DNA of 64,000 nt from Hoplostethus atlanticus (lineage: Eukaryota; Chordata; Actinopteri; Trachichthyiformes; Trachichthyidae), in contig JAXDDX010000002.1 in assembly GCA_034670405.1 (NCBI GenBank), positions 7,159,501 to 7,223,500 on the forward strand, written 5' to 3'. Each line of letters begins with the position of its first letter. The first letter of the stretch is position 1. The position numbers were made by a program, and so were the translations under genes. Under the pieces are notes generated by a model. It worked only from the letters and a program-made list of their open reading frames with translations, was not told the origin of the DNA and searched no databases. This document shows, one piece after another, positions 24,298 through 36,724 of the stretch.

Positions 24298-24452
24298 AAA
24301 ATGGCTAACACCCATAAAGCATAGACATTTTAAATGTTTTCATTATAAAGAGTGCACAAGCTGATGTCAGACAGCATGTCTGAAACAAGAAGCCGTATCA
24401 GAGTTGAGTGACCAAAGCTGTTCGTCCATCAACAACGAGACCCGCCGAAATC

Positions 24453-26931
24453 CTAGTAATCCTCGTTGAAAGCCTTATTTACCCACTCCACTCTCTGGCT
24501 GTAGCAGAACTGTTTCCCTTGGACAGTATGGACCCTGTAGGGATACAATGATACAAGGAGGAACATTGTAAATTAACAGACTACGTTTTTGCTGTTACTG
24601 TAATACAGAAGCTACGATTAGAACACTCATAGGCCGACATATACTGTAAATTGAACTAAAGCGAATTAGGTTATTTCTTGCCACTAGTATGCACTAATTT
24701 GTCTGTTGTGTATTTTTTGTATATTTGTTTTTGAATTTTGCTGATTGTATTGTGCTGTGTGACTCTCTTGCTTTGTACACCCTATGCTGCATAACTGCAA
24801 TTTCCCCTCGGGGACAATAAAGAGCGATCTACTCTAATATTTACTAACTATATATATTATGTTGTATGCATGATAGTAATAATCATTATAATAATTATTG
24901 TGGTCGTTATATGTGATTATCGTCATATATAGCGGTTATGGTGATATATAGCGGTGATATTATAATATAATAAATTGTAAGAATAGATATAGATTTATTA
25001 TTTACATTGCATGGGAAAGAGAGCCGTTTTCTCTGCGGGGTCTTGTCCTTGTGTGAACTATTATATTTCTGTATTTACTGCTTGTACTGTACATGGGGAA
25101 GCGAGTTTGCACGTTTCTGTTACTTAGACACTGTGGCACATTAATAATTACACAGTTTATAATACATTTGATGTCTTATAAACATCAAGCCGCGCTTTAA
25201 TTTTTATTGTACGTCAACTTATATTATTACCGTAAAGACGCAGCGTTGGACCAAAGACGGTGGAGCGACGCCGTCTAAATGAAAAATACCGTACCGTAAA
25301 ATTTAAAGCGCGACTCACTTGACCGCAGTATATAACTATACCTATAACTATAACCGCAATACGATTTGTCCGTGGGTGCCCGGCGCTTATGACAACGCCT
25401 CAGTGCTGAGGGTCATTCTACTAAAAGAAACGGGCGTTAGAGGGAAGCACAGACGTACACAAATCCCATCTCCTGACAGCTGCTGTGGGTCTTCCTGATG
25501 TCGACAATTTTCGCTTTTGGAATCCTCGCCACGGCGAACTCTATGCAGCAGACTACAGGTGCCCAGGCGTTCACGGCGTGAGCTGTGAAAATAACGGGGA
25601 TCGTTTAGTACCGTAGACCAGACTGAACCTTTGACTTGGTTACAGTTACAACAGTGAACCGTAGTTAACGCTGCACGTGATTCTAAAGAAAAATATGTAG
25701 CTCACGAGGCATTACCGGGAAGCATAAGCACATTGTGTGCACATATTGCATTCATCATAATGATTATAATGTGATATAGTTTGGTATAATACACACAAAA
25801 CAATTCATTGTAAAAAAACAACAACAATTCTATTGGTAACACCAATGTTGCAATGGAGTGATATCATTACATAAATGTACTATAATGCATGTAATTTTCT
25901 GATGTAATAATATGACAACTATTATATGCTCTGATCCATTTAGTGTTGCATCACTGCTGCTTTTGGGGATTGCATGGAATTTAAATGGCATACATTTTGC
26001 TCATCCTTGTCCAAATCATTTAAATTGTGGTGGTAATATACAGGTTGTTTTGGGTTTGTTTGTTTTTTTACCAGGGAAGTTCTTGGTTGTATCAATTTGT
26101 TAGGTTAAACAAAGTTAAATGTCACTTAACCTACATTCTCGTGTTGACCTATCTTTCTGTCCTGGCAATTCAAATACAATACAATCTGTTTCCCTCGGCT
26201 ATTTACAATGAGATGGAAGTTTCATTTCATTTAAATGTGCATTGCATGTTAGCTATATAGTTATACCGTTTTCCATAATGTATTTTTCAGCTTTACAGAA
26301 ACAAATACCAGTAAAGAAATACTAATTTCAAGAAAATGCACTGCAAAGTTTCCAGTGTTAATAAGTGCGACAGTTCTTTGGAGTTGACTGGAGAGTTGTT
26401 CCTCATAGAGCTGATGTGGCTGTGGGCTGCTCAGAACTATCTAAACAAAGTGATACATTAACTCTGATGGGTGTGGACTGGCATAGTGTTGATCTTTACA
26501 CTCAAGAGTTAATATAAGTATATAATATATTTTATATAATATACATTTATTTAAAATATTTATTGCATTTTTACTACCTGTCTAGGCTTGCACAGAGAGC
26601 AGAATATTATACTTATAATATGTTATAATATGATGTTATGTGCCTATAGACAGAATGCACTTTGAGACCATTTTGTAAACCTCTTTTAAATTCACAAGAT
26701 ATCATTTGAGGATCTCTCATGACAAAGGGCTTTTTTGGAGTATGCGATTAAACATTTTCTATTCAAATAATACACGGCTAGCATGCCCAGAAAAACAGCA
26801 CTCAGCATGATTAGACTTAGTTTCTATATTCCAACCAAATCAACAGAGACTGAATAAACAGACTTACGCATAGCGTTGCAGTAGCAGACAGAGAGCAGCA
26901 GCACTCCCAGTGTCAAGCAAAGAGTCCTCAT
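24453..26931 (-). CDS. CC chemokine
   Basis: Three coding exons, 26868-26931, 25459-25582 and 24453-24534, join in phases 1 and 2 to an 89-residue precursor. Exon 1 encodes the secretion signal (MRTLCLTLGVLLLSVCYCNA). Exon 2 contains the adjacent cysteine pair (VVCCIEFA) and the third cysteine (THSSCQEMGFV). Exon 3 holds the fourth (GKQFCYSQ) and the usual C-terminal helix start with Trp (VEWVNKAF). Size, exon count, intron phases and the four-cysteine pattern are those of secreted CC chemokines, which attract leukocytes through G-protein-coupled receptors. Donors are GTAAGT and GTACGT and acceptors are TTTCACAG and CCCTACAG. The C-terminus is short (KAFNEDY). Which fish CCL group it belongs to cannot be told by eye, so no symbol is given. 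The gene appears intact. Confidence 0.93.
24700..24835 (+). mobile_element. LINE/SINE 3'-tail remnant
   Basis: GCAATTTCCCCTCGGGGACA followed by ATAAAG is the plus-strand counterpart of the tail at 24150-24190. The two tails lie in opposite orientations on either side of chemokine exon 3. Confidence 0.5.
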
Positions 26932-27035
26932 GGTGTCTTCAATGTAAAATCGATGATGTTCTTCAGTCTTTGCTGTCTCAAGAGGTCTCTTCCGATCTGG
27001 TTGATGCTTAATGTCAAATTCTTACTGTCTCTCAA

Positions 27036-27061
27036 TATACATACTCAAGCAATTCCAAGAA
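27036..27061 (-). promoter_or_regulatory. Candidate chemokine promoter motifs
   Basis: On the minus strand a STAT/GAS-type palindrome (TTCTTGGAA, 27061-27053) and a TATATT (about 27041-27036) lie 105-130 bp upstream of the start codon at 26931. Both motifs are short and could be chance. Confidence 0.25.
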
Positions 27062-27087
27062 AACAACCAAGTCAATACCATGAAAAG

Positions 27088-27112
27088 CCCCCCCCCCCCC
27101 CCCCCCCCCCCC
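27088..27112. repeat. Poly(C) run of 25
   Basis: An uninterrupted run of C on the plus strand, about 157 bp upstream of the chemokine start codon. Runs like this are prone to slippage and to assembly error. Confidence 0.9.
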
Positions 27113-29023
27113 TTTAACCAACAGCCAATTAACAGAGTGAGTGTTGCTTGAGGTGTGATAGTGTGAAGATGAGATTAAACATCCCACAGCAAACCAGTCT
27201 ACATTCTGCAACTTCCCTGCAGCATCTTTGCATCAGATGGTATTCAGATGCATTGTCAAAGTTACAAATATAATGTTGATTAAGGCTGTGCATTTGAGAT
27301 GAGTTCATAGAAGAAATACAAGGAAGGTCAGAATAAAAAATAAAACAGTTTGGATGAACAAAAAGGATAAAACATTATTAGGAACTGTTTGCGAGATGCA
27401 GAAGTTCTACAAACATTTCCTGGAGGCAGAAATAATAATAGAATTAGTTGAGTTAAACCTCAGTGGGCGGAGCCAAAGATCTATCTAAGTAAAGCCTATC
27501 TAAGTAAAGCCCTATAAAAAAGACAAGGGGTAAGAGAGGAGCTAGCTAATATTATGAAGCCTAGCGTTCCGCTACTAAGTGAAAAAAATGCAATATAGCC
27601 ATACTAAGTTACCTAGTTTGGCTAGTTAGCGTAGCTAAACTAAACTAGCCATACTAGTCTACAGCTATCTAGCTAGTTATGATAAATGGTTAAATGGATA
27701 AAGTAAATACAAACACGTTGGGTGCAGCAGTTCATTCTGAATGTATGATACAAAAATAATAATAATAATCAAATTTAAAAAAATCAATTGGATAGTTTCT
27801 CAAACAGAAAGAAGTAGATGATTGCCAATAAAGTTGACAGTGCCATGAATAATCACTGCTAGAAGTCCCCACACACCCCCTTGGCTTTCCACCGCTGCTG
27901 TTGCTGCTGTCACTTTAGGGGGAAATCGAGGGGACACAACATTATTTTGATTTAAAGATAAAAATCATTCACTCCACCACGGAACTGTGAAGTGACTCTG
28001 CAACTTCTCTGTTTCTGTCTCTCTTATCTGTGGGCATCTCGACTCAGTGGAAAGGCTATCTTGTATCGTTGAAGGTTATTTCATTATTCTATTTTTATAG
28101 CATGAAATGAGCCCACGTTCATCAACATCATTCCATGCACATTTGCAGATGCAGGCGTTGACATACAAATGTTGAAATATTAGTGTAAAGTCAGTGCCAA
28201 GTATGAAAATTATTGCAGAGGATGTAACCTCATACATTTGATCCTTTTTGTTACTAATGATAGGGTTGATAATACATTGCTCTTATTATTATTATTATTG
28301 TTCTTCCCAACAACAAAAGAAAACTAGAACTTTAACCGCCAAAGAGGCAATTGTCGAAAAACAAAAAAACCTCTGGCAATGTATAACGTTTTATTGTTCA
28401 TGACTATGTTTTTTCTCTACCTCTTTTTTGTTCTTGGCAATAAAAATAAAAATAAAAAAATAAATAAATACATGTTAAATAAATAAACGCCAAAGAGGCT
28501 GGTAGAATTGACAGAATTATTAATTCTGGTAAAGCAGGTGTTTACGGTGCAATGAGTATGATTTTACTGCGCCCTAGCATAAAATGACTATAATAGATCT
28601 GTGGGAGTTGATCAATACCAATGACCAACTATTACTTGGCCAGGGGGTGAGATTTCTGGGTTTCAAAAATCACTTTCTGTCCCTTACTCTGTTTTGGAAC
28701 AAAAACTCCCCACCCACTGGACTTTCAAGACACTCCCACCCATCCCACCCTACCCACTCACTGGCATATAGGGAGCCAAAGTATGTAGCAAGTAGCAAAC
28801 TATGAATCACATTCTCCACCGAAGTGCTATTTATTCCTCAGCCTGATTTCGGTGGAATTCAATCAATAGAAGTTATGATTAAATGTATTTATGTTTACCA
28901 CACTACACTACCCAGCATCCATTTAATACAAACAAGTCACAGTTTCCTAGTTTGGACTATTCCAAATACTTAGCGGGGAACTTTCCATACAAAGCTAACA
29001 TTTTGACTAGCTAACATTACACC
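27113..29023. other. No gene recognised
   Basis: AT-rich DNA with ATT and TAAA short tandem stretches (about 28286-28301 and 28440-28470). No exon set seen. Confidence 0.5.
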
Positions 29024-29040
29024 ATGAAAATTTAGTGATA

Positions 29041-31461
29041 GTGATCGGACCAGAGGACGCACCCTTCACGTACCACAACACCACTAACCACAATGGTGAA
29101 TATCTTGCTGCCCTACTTATGGAACACGAGCTACTGGCTGCGAACACCCTGTTCCGGAAAAGAATGGGTAAGAGATGGACCTTCCAGGACCGGGCTACCG
29201 GTATGTTACGCCAGCTGGACTACATACTGATAAGGCGCAGGTGGAGGAACTCAGTCCTGAACGCTGAACCTTACAGCACTTTCGACTCTGTGGGCTCTGA
29301 TCATTGAGTGGTCTCCATGAGGGTGCGACTGAGCCTGAGGGTCCCCAAGCCAAGCCCGAGGACCCGATATGACTGGAAGGCATTCTCGACAAGTCCTGAC
29401 CTTCAAGCCAGATACACAGTGGAGGTGAGAAATCACTTTCAGCTGCTGGCGGAGGAGGAGGGGCCTAATGCAAAGTATGGGCGGTTTGTCGCTGCGAATG
29501 TGGAGGCAACTAGGGTGTGTGTGCCAGTGATGGAGAAGACCAGAACCTCCCCGAGGTCCAAGCATCTGGACGTCGTGGCGGCGCGTGAAAAAGTGGAGGA
29601 GGCAAGCCAAAGCCTCGATCGCGAGCGGAGTACGGAGAATCGTGAGGTATTGAATGAGGCCAAACAGCTTCTCTTCAATACGTACAATAAGATCAGGGGG
29701 GAGGAGCTGATGGAGAGGGTGCAGAGGGTGGAGGCAGCTCAGGGCGAACAACAGTATGGGGAGGCATGGAGGGTCATAAATGAGATGAGTGGGCGCAAAA
29801 GGTCAAAGGAGGGACAGGTTGCAGGCCGCAGCCCGGAAGAGAGAGTCACCTCTTGGTTCACTCACTTCCGGAATCTCCTAGGCACACACCTGACAGTGGA
29901 TGGAGCTGAGGAAGAAATACCAGCGGTCCTTATAAATCTCAATATTGATGATGGTCCCTTTACTGTCGGGGAGTTCACCAAAGTGAAATCCACTCTGAAG
30001 CAGGGGAAAAGTGCTGGGCCGGACGACATTCCCCCAGAGGTCTTTAAGAACTGCGATCTTGATGACATCATCCTGGAGATTTGCAGCCTTGCTCTGATGG
30101 AAAACAACAAGCCTGATATGTGGTCTCTCTCTAACATCATCCCAGTGCCAAAATCTGGAGATCTCTCAAAACCAGACAACTATCGTGGCATCAGTCTGAC
30201 ATGTATCATTGCTAAGATGTACAACCGCATGATACTAAACCGGATAAGGCACGCCATCGACCCCCACCTGAGAAAGAACCAAAATGGTTTTCGAGAGGGG
30301 AGAACCACCGTAGCCCAGATCTTGGCCTTAAGGAGGATCACCGAGGAGGTGAAAAAGAACAACCTGACAGCGTGCTGTGTTTTATTGATTTCAAAAAGGC
30401 ATTTGACTCAATACACAGAGGCACGATGATGAAGATACTCAAAGCTTACGGTGTCCCTCGCAACCTACTCCGGGCCATAGAGACCATGTACACGGGTACA
30501 AGAGCCAAGGTGGTGATCCCAGATGGCAACAGCGAGGAGTTTGACATCCTGGCGGGGGTGTTGCAAGGGGACACCCTCGCCCCCTTCCTGGACTACGCAC
30601 TTAGGCAGGCCATCAGGGGACAGGAGCAGGAACTCGGCTTTACTATTACTCCTAGGAGGTCTAGACGTCTCCCTGCTGTAGTATTAACGGATCTAGACTA
30701 TGCGGATGACATCAGTCTGCTATCGGACCATGTGGAGCAGGCACAGGAGCTCTTGACCAGAGTGGAGACCGAGTGTGCCAAGGTTGGTCTTAGGCTTAAT
30801 GCCAAGAAAACCGAGGTTATCACCTACAACATCCTCCCGGACCATCCGCCTCTAACAACAACAGGAGGCACTGCTCTGAAAGAAGTCAATGACTTCAAAT
30901 ACCTGGGCTCATGGGTCAACTCGTCAGAGCAAGACCTTAAAGTGAGGAAGGCACTTGCATGGAAAGCTCTGAACGGCATGGCCAGTGTGTGGAACTCCAA
31001 CCTCCCCCGACATATCAAGCTCAGCTTCTTCTGGGCGACTGTAGAGTCCGTTCTCCTATATGGCTGTGAATGCTGGACCCTGAAGCCCACCCTGCAGAAG
31101 TCCCTGGATGGGTGCTACACCAGAATGCTGCGAGTAGTATTAAACATCAACCAGAATGAGCACGTTACCAACAAGCATCTGTATGGGGGGTTACCAAGGG
31201 TGAGTGACAAAATAGCAGTCAGGAGAATGAGGCTGGCTGGTCACTGCCGGAGACATCGGGAGCCAGCAAATTGGTGCTGTGGGAGCCAACACACGGGCAT
31301 CGATCAAGAGGGCGTCCCACACCGACGTACGTGGACATACTGAAGACAGATGCAGGGGCGGCAAATACTGGCGAACTAGCCAGATGCGTGGAGGATCGAG
31401 ATGACTGGAAACTCCGCTGGAGGGCTCGTCTGAGGACGACCGAGTAAAGTAGCAGTAGTAA
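29041..31461 (+). mobile_element. APE-type LINE, 5'-truncated
   Basis: The body is flanked by a perfect 17-bp target duplication, ATGAAAATTTAGTGATA, at 29024-29040 and 31462-31478. The first frame enters inside the endonuclease domain (QLDYILIRRRWRN, then VGSDH near 29300). An RT domain follows (GKSAGPDDIPPEVFK; SGDLSKPDNYRGISLT). Near 30380 a frameshift leads into the frame CFIDFKKAFDSIHRGTMMK, GVLQGDTLAPF and LDYADDISLL, then a C-terminal stretch with LDGCYTRMLRVVLN. The tail ends in an AGT-rich run. About five residues are missing between APF and LDYAL. It looks RTE-like or RTE-X-like, but I am not sure of the clade. Confidence 0.85.
29308..31343 (+). pseudogene. LINE endonuclease-reverse transcriptase, broken
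   Basis: Two large frames (29308-30429 and 30372-31343) cover the linker, RT and C-terminal region of the LINE polyprotein. They overlap across a frameshift close to the RT motif FIDFKKAFDS. A stop precedes 29308 right after the SDH endonuclease motif. The catalytic YADD is intact at about 30696-30707. The protein would have copied its own RNA into chromosomal DNA; in this state it is inactive. Confidence 0.8.
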
Positions 31462-31478
31462 ATGAAAATTTAGTGATA

Positions 31479-31923
31479 ATTATGGTCTTTGGCTAGTATA
31501 TACTCTCATCCACCATTTTTTGGTATGCTCCTTTATCGTAATTTTATCGTAAAGGTAGTTATGTAACTGCACTTATAAGTACAATTTATAACAACGTATA
31601 CTTCTCAATCTATTGCTTTGTTTAGTTGATAAAAGATGTGCCCCCCCCCCCTTGTGTCTATGGAAAATCATGCTAGCCACCTAGCTGCTACTAAACCAGT
31701 GGACAGTCTTGGTTAACTTCCGCTTCGGCTCCCTGTTTTCAATTGCTCAGCGATGGAGGACGGTGCTTGTTTTCGTCACTTGGCTATCATGCCTGTCATA
31801 TTTCCCTGTGCCGTGGGCTGTAATAACTCTGTCAGACTGTTTGCCCACTTTCAAATGACTGTTGGCTAGCGACTGTTAGGTGAGATTACCAGTAAAACTT
31901 GTCGTCTTTGCATTCATAGAGCT
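31479..31923. other. No gene recognised
   Basis: Unique-looking DNA with a C10 run near 31640 between two LINE fragments. Confidence 0.5.
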
Positions 31924-33340
31924 CTATGTTGATAACATCAAGAAGGTGTTTAGCCATTGTGTACGAGTGAGTGTGTGAGGAGGTTGCCAGCGGAGAGCCA
32001 GCATCTTCTTAGCTGCGGTCAGGCCTGCTAACAATACACGTTTTCCAGGATATGATAACTGGAAATCATTTAAGAGCATGGATGTGGGTGAACATGGTAC
32101 TACAGTTCCCAACACATCTGACAGTGTAGAGGACACCTGACTCCAAAAAAACACCACATCACTGCATTCCCAAAACATATGTATGAAAGAGCCTCTATGT
32201 CCATCAGGGCAGAGGTCATATAGTGGGGAGGGAATAATCTTCATTATGTGCCGTTTTCTCTGAGTAAGGTAAGTCCTATGGATAAAGTTCAAGTGGATCT
32301 GCTGATGATCAGGGTTCTTAGAGGATTCTACCACTGTATCCCATACTCTGTTCCATAGTATAGATTCATCATCAACAGGAAGACCCAGATCCCTAGACCA
32401 CACTTGTTGTACATGTAGGGTCTTGTAGGAAGACAAAGAGAATGGGGAGTACAATACAGATACCAAGCTCTTGGTTTGACCCTTCTTATCTAAAATGCTA
32501 TGCAAAGCCTGAGGGATGAGTGGTGTATTCCAAGGGACACCATATGCCCTCATGGAGGACCTTAACTGGAGATACAGAAAGAGAACCCAGGCAGGTTATA
32601 TGTAGTGGGTAGGTCATTAAAGGTCCGGGGACCATTATCATCAAAAACATCTTTCAAGACATGTATGCCTCTGTCACTCCAGGCAGGAAACAAGAACATT
32701 TCCAGTGAGAAGTGAGTAGTTGTTAAAAAGTGGGCTTCTCTGCTGCACGCCACACAGTGAGAAGGAAGGAAACAACAGGCCCTAGGTGTAGCTTGGAGCG
32801 TTTAAGTGGTACAGCAGGGTAAACCAAATCTTGCAGCCTGTGGGGAAAGGCGAGCCTCTCCTCCACAGGCCTCCAAGAGACTGATGCATTAGGGTTGAAC
32901 CACATTGAGAGGGGACGAAGCATAAATGACCAGAAGTAGTGTTTGAAATTTGGGACAGAAAGACCACCCTCAGATTTGTGGCGCTGCAAGGTAGACATCT
33001 TGAGCCGGGGTTGCCGGGGCCGGGGGAGCTAGGGGCTCTAGCGAGAGGGCAAATAACAATGGTGAGAAAGGGCAACCTTGACGACAGGAACGTGAAATGG
33101 GAAATTGAGTGGAGGTGTTATTCCCTGTAACAATCACAGAAGAAGGGTTACAGTAAAGCACTTGTGTCAATTTGAGAAATTCAGAGCCAAAGCCAAACCC
33201 CTCAAGAACCATCCGCAAATAGTCCCACTCTAGACGATTGAATGCGTTCTCGGCATCTAGAGATAAGACAGCACAGGGTGAGTCAATGTCTCTGGCAGCA
33301 TGAATGACATGTAGCAGATGGCGCAAGTTGTCTGACGATA
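31924..33340 (-). mobile_element. L1-clade LINE fragment
   Basis: Minus-strand frames give RT motifs (SLDAENAFNRLEWDYL; QGCPFSPLLFALSLEPLA at 32970-33326). The C-terminal part follows (KSEGGLSVPNFKHYFW near 32950; SFIHMFWECSDVVFFW near 32170). The RT palm segment with YADD is missing, so a deletion near 33000 joins the two parts. Several frame breaks are present. Truncated at both ends and inactive. Confidence 0.8.
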
Positions 33341-35600
33341 AGTGTGTTTTGATAAAAACCGGTCTGATCTATGAACATTATTATTACAGTTGTCAACTAT
33401 GACTCATCCTCCTCCTTGGCTAGGTTTCAGATTGTAGCTAAACACAGGTCACTGTCATAGCGCAACATTGTTGTACCATGTAAATCCAAAAGTAAGTAAG
33501 AAATGTGTAATTTGTGGCGGGCGTGACAATCAACAATGATTACTAATCAATATGATGTGACAGTAATGTAATAATCATGTTCCTAGCTGCCAGTTAATTC
33601 ATATCTTAAGCTATAAAGCACACTAATGAAGTGAGTAACATTACATTGGTTAGCTAAACTACCTGGCGAGCAGGAACAACCTTTTTCTTCTTTCTTTTCT
33701 TGTGCTTCTGTTGTAACAATTGTTGATTGATCTGTCTTGGTTGATTAGGCCTAAGAGTTTGTTAGTTGAGTAATGCGTCACAAGCTTTTCTGAATACAAG
33801 GGCAGTTTTTATCAGTAACAGGAATCTCTTTTCTAGTTTAAAATGTACACAAAAAGAGAGCAAATTATGCATTTAGCACGACATTCTAGACACGATGCAT
33901 TCAAGGGTGATTTCCTCAGTCAACTATAAATACTACTGTGATCAGTCTTGTTGAGCGGACTGCAGCAATGCAGTGTGAGTGTGAAATAGAGAGAGAGAGA
34001 TGGAAGATGCACTTCAAGATTCACCCCCTCTGAGAGTAAAATCATGGATGGGTCTGCGCAGGTTGCCTTGGCTCTTCTTGATTTTTCGCTTTGTGTGACG
34101 TCGTAATCAGCTACCTTACTCCACTCTATCATGGAAATGTGACTATTATTAAAGTTGCAGGATCAGCATTAACGGGCTCTCTCATTCTGTACGAACAGTG
34201 TGTGCACAAACACCCCCCTACACCCACCCACCCAACCAACCACCCACACACACACACACACAGAGACTATATTATTGGTTTTCAAAGAATCATTTCCTCT
34301 TTATGCAAATCTATGTGGTACAGGCCTAACTGTGAGTGATGGAGATGCTGTGATGTTGAAAAGATCTTATCAGAGTTGTTTTCTCACATTTACTTTACAG
34401 CGACCTACTTAGATCACTTTGCTGCGTGCATTTGCAACCCCACAAATTTCCTCATGATCTGGCTCTGTGATCAATTTGCAGAACAACAACAGGCAAAAGC
34501 ACTCACTGCCAGCCTTTGAATACAGGTCTGTTTGGACCTCTGTGTTGTGTTAGAATAGTATCTGTAGCGGGGTCAGTATCAAGTTGTTACAATCCAATGT
34601 TTGTGACTGATCAGCGTCACCTGACTTTTGAGATATTCCCTTTATATCATCTTTTGATTGATTTCAGCTTTGAGGTATACTATGCACTATAGGGTCAATG
34701 TGTTCTATACTGCACCGTTTTTTGCTAGTTTACTTCTCTTAACTTATAAAGCGTTGCATGGGCTCTTGACATCTTGACTGGACGACATGAGTACTGATTG
34801 TCTCCTTGGTTGTCTGAGTGAATGGGAAATGAGTGTGTCTGCTGGCATGTGTGGTCAGTGTTGAGTGTAGTTGTGTGTGTGTGTGTGTGTGTTGACTGTG
34901 TGTCTTCCCTCAGTTCTCTAAACCCTCAGCTGTGACGAAATCTGTGTATCTAATGTCATTTGCCACCAAAACTTATAAACCCACTTATAGCCAATTTCAG
35001 GGAACAAAGTGTAGAAATTACTGATTACTGAAATGATTAAACATAGGCCACTACTAACATTGGTCCTGAATGCTCTCCTTATGTGATTTTTTTAGATATG
35101 GCTGTCAGATAATACATTTCTGGCAGGTTTGCTTGATCTTTGACCTACATTCTAATAATAAAAACTGAGATCTGTCGAATCCGGCCTGCGACGTATGTCC
35201 CATGTCATTCCTCCTCTCTTACCCAATCTTCCCTGCATCTCTTACTATTTACTATTTACTATCAAACAAAGATCAAATTTGAACTCACTTAGGGTAAAGT
35301 ATATGTGCCACACCTTGCCTAAACCAACTGACGCCTGGGCTATGGGCACTAGGAGACTCAACTCTAATAAACTAGCAATGTTTTCGTTTTGTTTAACATA
35401 ATGGGAATAAATACCTATTTATCAATGTCTGAGAGTCTGTTGACTTTGCCATACCATAGCCTATATGTTTTTTCAGTGTAAATTGTATAGAAGTGAAGGT
35501 ATACTTCACTATATCTCACGCACACACACGCATCTTATAGTTGTTAGTATATTTTAATCATAATCTAATAATATATAATAATAATATATATATGTGCATT
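33341..35600. other. No gene recognised; short microsatellites
   Basis: Includes CA (about 34245-34261) and GT (about 34872-34891) runs. No exon set or nameable repeat otherwise. Confidence 0.5.
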
Positions 35601-35614
35601 TTTTTTAACGCACC

Positions 35615-35680
35615 AACGTCACCGAGTCAAATCCCTTGTATGTGCGAATGTACTTGGCCAATAAATCTGATTCTGATATA
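35615..35680 (+). mobile_element. LINE 3'-tail remnant
   Basis: CCCTTGTATGTGCGAATGTA followed by CTTGGCCAATAAATCTGATT and TCTGAT matches the 3' tail style of fish LINEs that end in a TTCTGA-type repeat. Confidence 0.5.
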
Positions 35681-36010
35681 TACAGCTCTGGAAAAAATTA
35701 AGAGACCACTCCAAATTTTTCTTAGTTTTTTACGATTGCTTTGACTCATTTTGCACAACAGAGTTTCAATGTGCAAAACTCTTAACACAGAATGTTATAC
35801 TGCTCATTTTGGGTTCAAAATCTAATATAGCATGCAAAATAAAAATGCCGGTGTCAAATGAGAGAATATTACATGCAAAAGTTTATCATAGCACCAGAAC
35901 ATTGGATATGTTCATCGTTGAAGTTTAATTATTGGTGCATTTTCAAATACAATGGCCATTATCAAATAATGCTGTCAAACACTAAATAATTGTCAGCAAA
36001 AAAGATGCAA
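35678..36010. repeat. DNA-transposon-derived repeats, fragmentary
   Basis: TACAGCTCTGGAAAAAATTA followed by AGAGACCAC (35682 on) is the end of a common fish DNA transposon. It passes at about 35727 into a second repeat, TTACGATTGCTTTGACTCAT. The latter recurs in inverted orientation near 59560-59610 in the unc45b intron. Confidence 0.5.
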
Positions 36011-36083
36011 GGGTCATTTACTCATAAGTACTTCAAATGAAGTACAGCAAGCATCCCCTGTGATCCTTTGCGATAGACTGAGG

Positions 36084-36724
36084 CATACGCGCCGATCACG
36101 TGGGTGCTCCGGTGCTCGAGCACCCACCGAAAAGGTTGAGCACCCACGGGGAAGGCCGATTAAAAAATAAATTAATAAATAAATGTATTAAAAAACTGCA
36201 TCTTTTAAAAAAAAAACTAAAAAAAACCGCATCTATTTATTCTATTATTACTTATTATTATCAGTGAACGTTTTAACTACAAATCGCATTATCCAATTAA
36301 ACTTGTTACAGCTCTGTGCGTGTGTAGGCTACGTTAAGGGGCGTGGTCACGTAGCCAACTGCCAATGTAACGTTAGAGTCGGCTAAACCAACGTTGTTCC
36401 ATCACGTAGCTACTAGCTAGCGACACAGCAAGTGTGAAACACGGGTGATGATCGGGTAAAAACGTACGAATTTGTAATTAAAAAACCGAGAGAGATACCG
36501 AGTGTAAAGACAGTCAAAGTGAGGATCCACCACCAGTGATGAATTTGTAGCAGAGCAGTGTTGCATTTCGTTTCGGTGTGTGTCTACGTCCGACAGATGA
36601 CGGTAGCCTGCACAACGGTAATTACTAAAGCAAGCGCAATAAAAGTGATTTTGTGACAATCTTCACCTTGGTGGTATTCACTTAATTTGAGCACCCACTG
36701 GCAAAAACATAAATCGGCGCCTAT
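36084..36724. mobile_element. Non-autonomous hAT-like element
   Basis: The termini are inverted: the left end CATACGCGCCGATCACGTGG and the right end ATAAATCGGCGCCTAT both bear GCGCCGAT. The subterminal GTGGGTGCTC motif is repeated in both orientations. Flanks are GACTGAGG and GACTGAAG, a 7/8 match to an 8-bp target duplication, as hAT elements make. No transposase. It sits exactly at the left edge of duplication copy 2. Confidence 0.7.

Noticed and set aside
29195..29751. Minus-strand 166-codon frame opposite the LINE
   Set aside because: It is the shadow of the LINE coding strand and has no motif.
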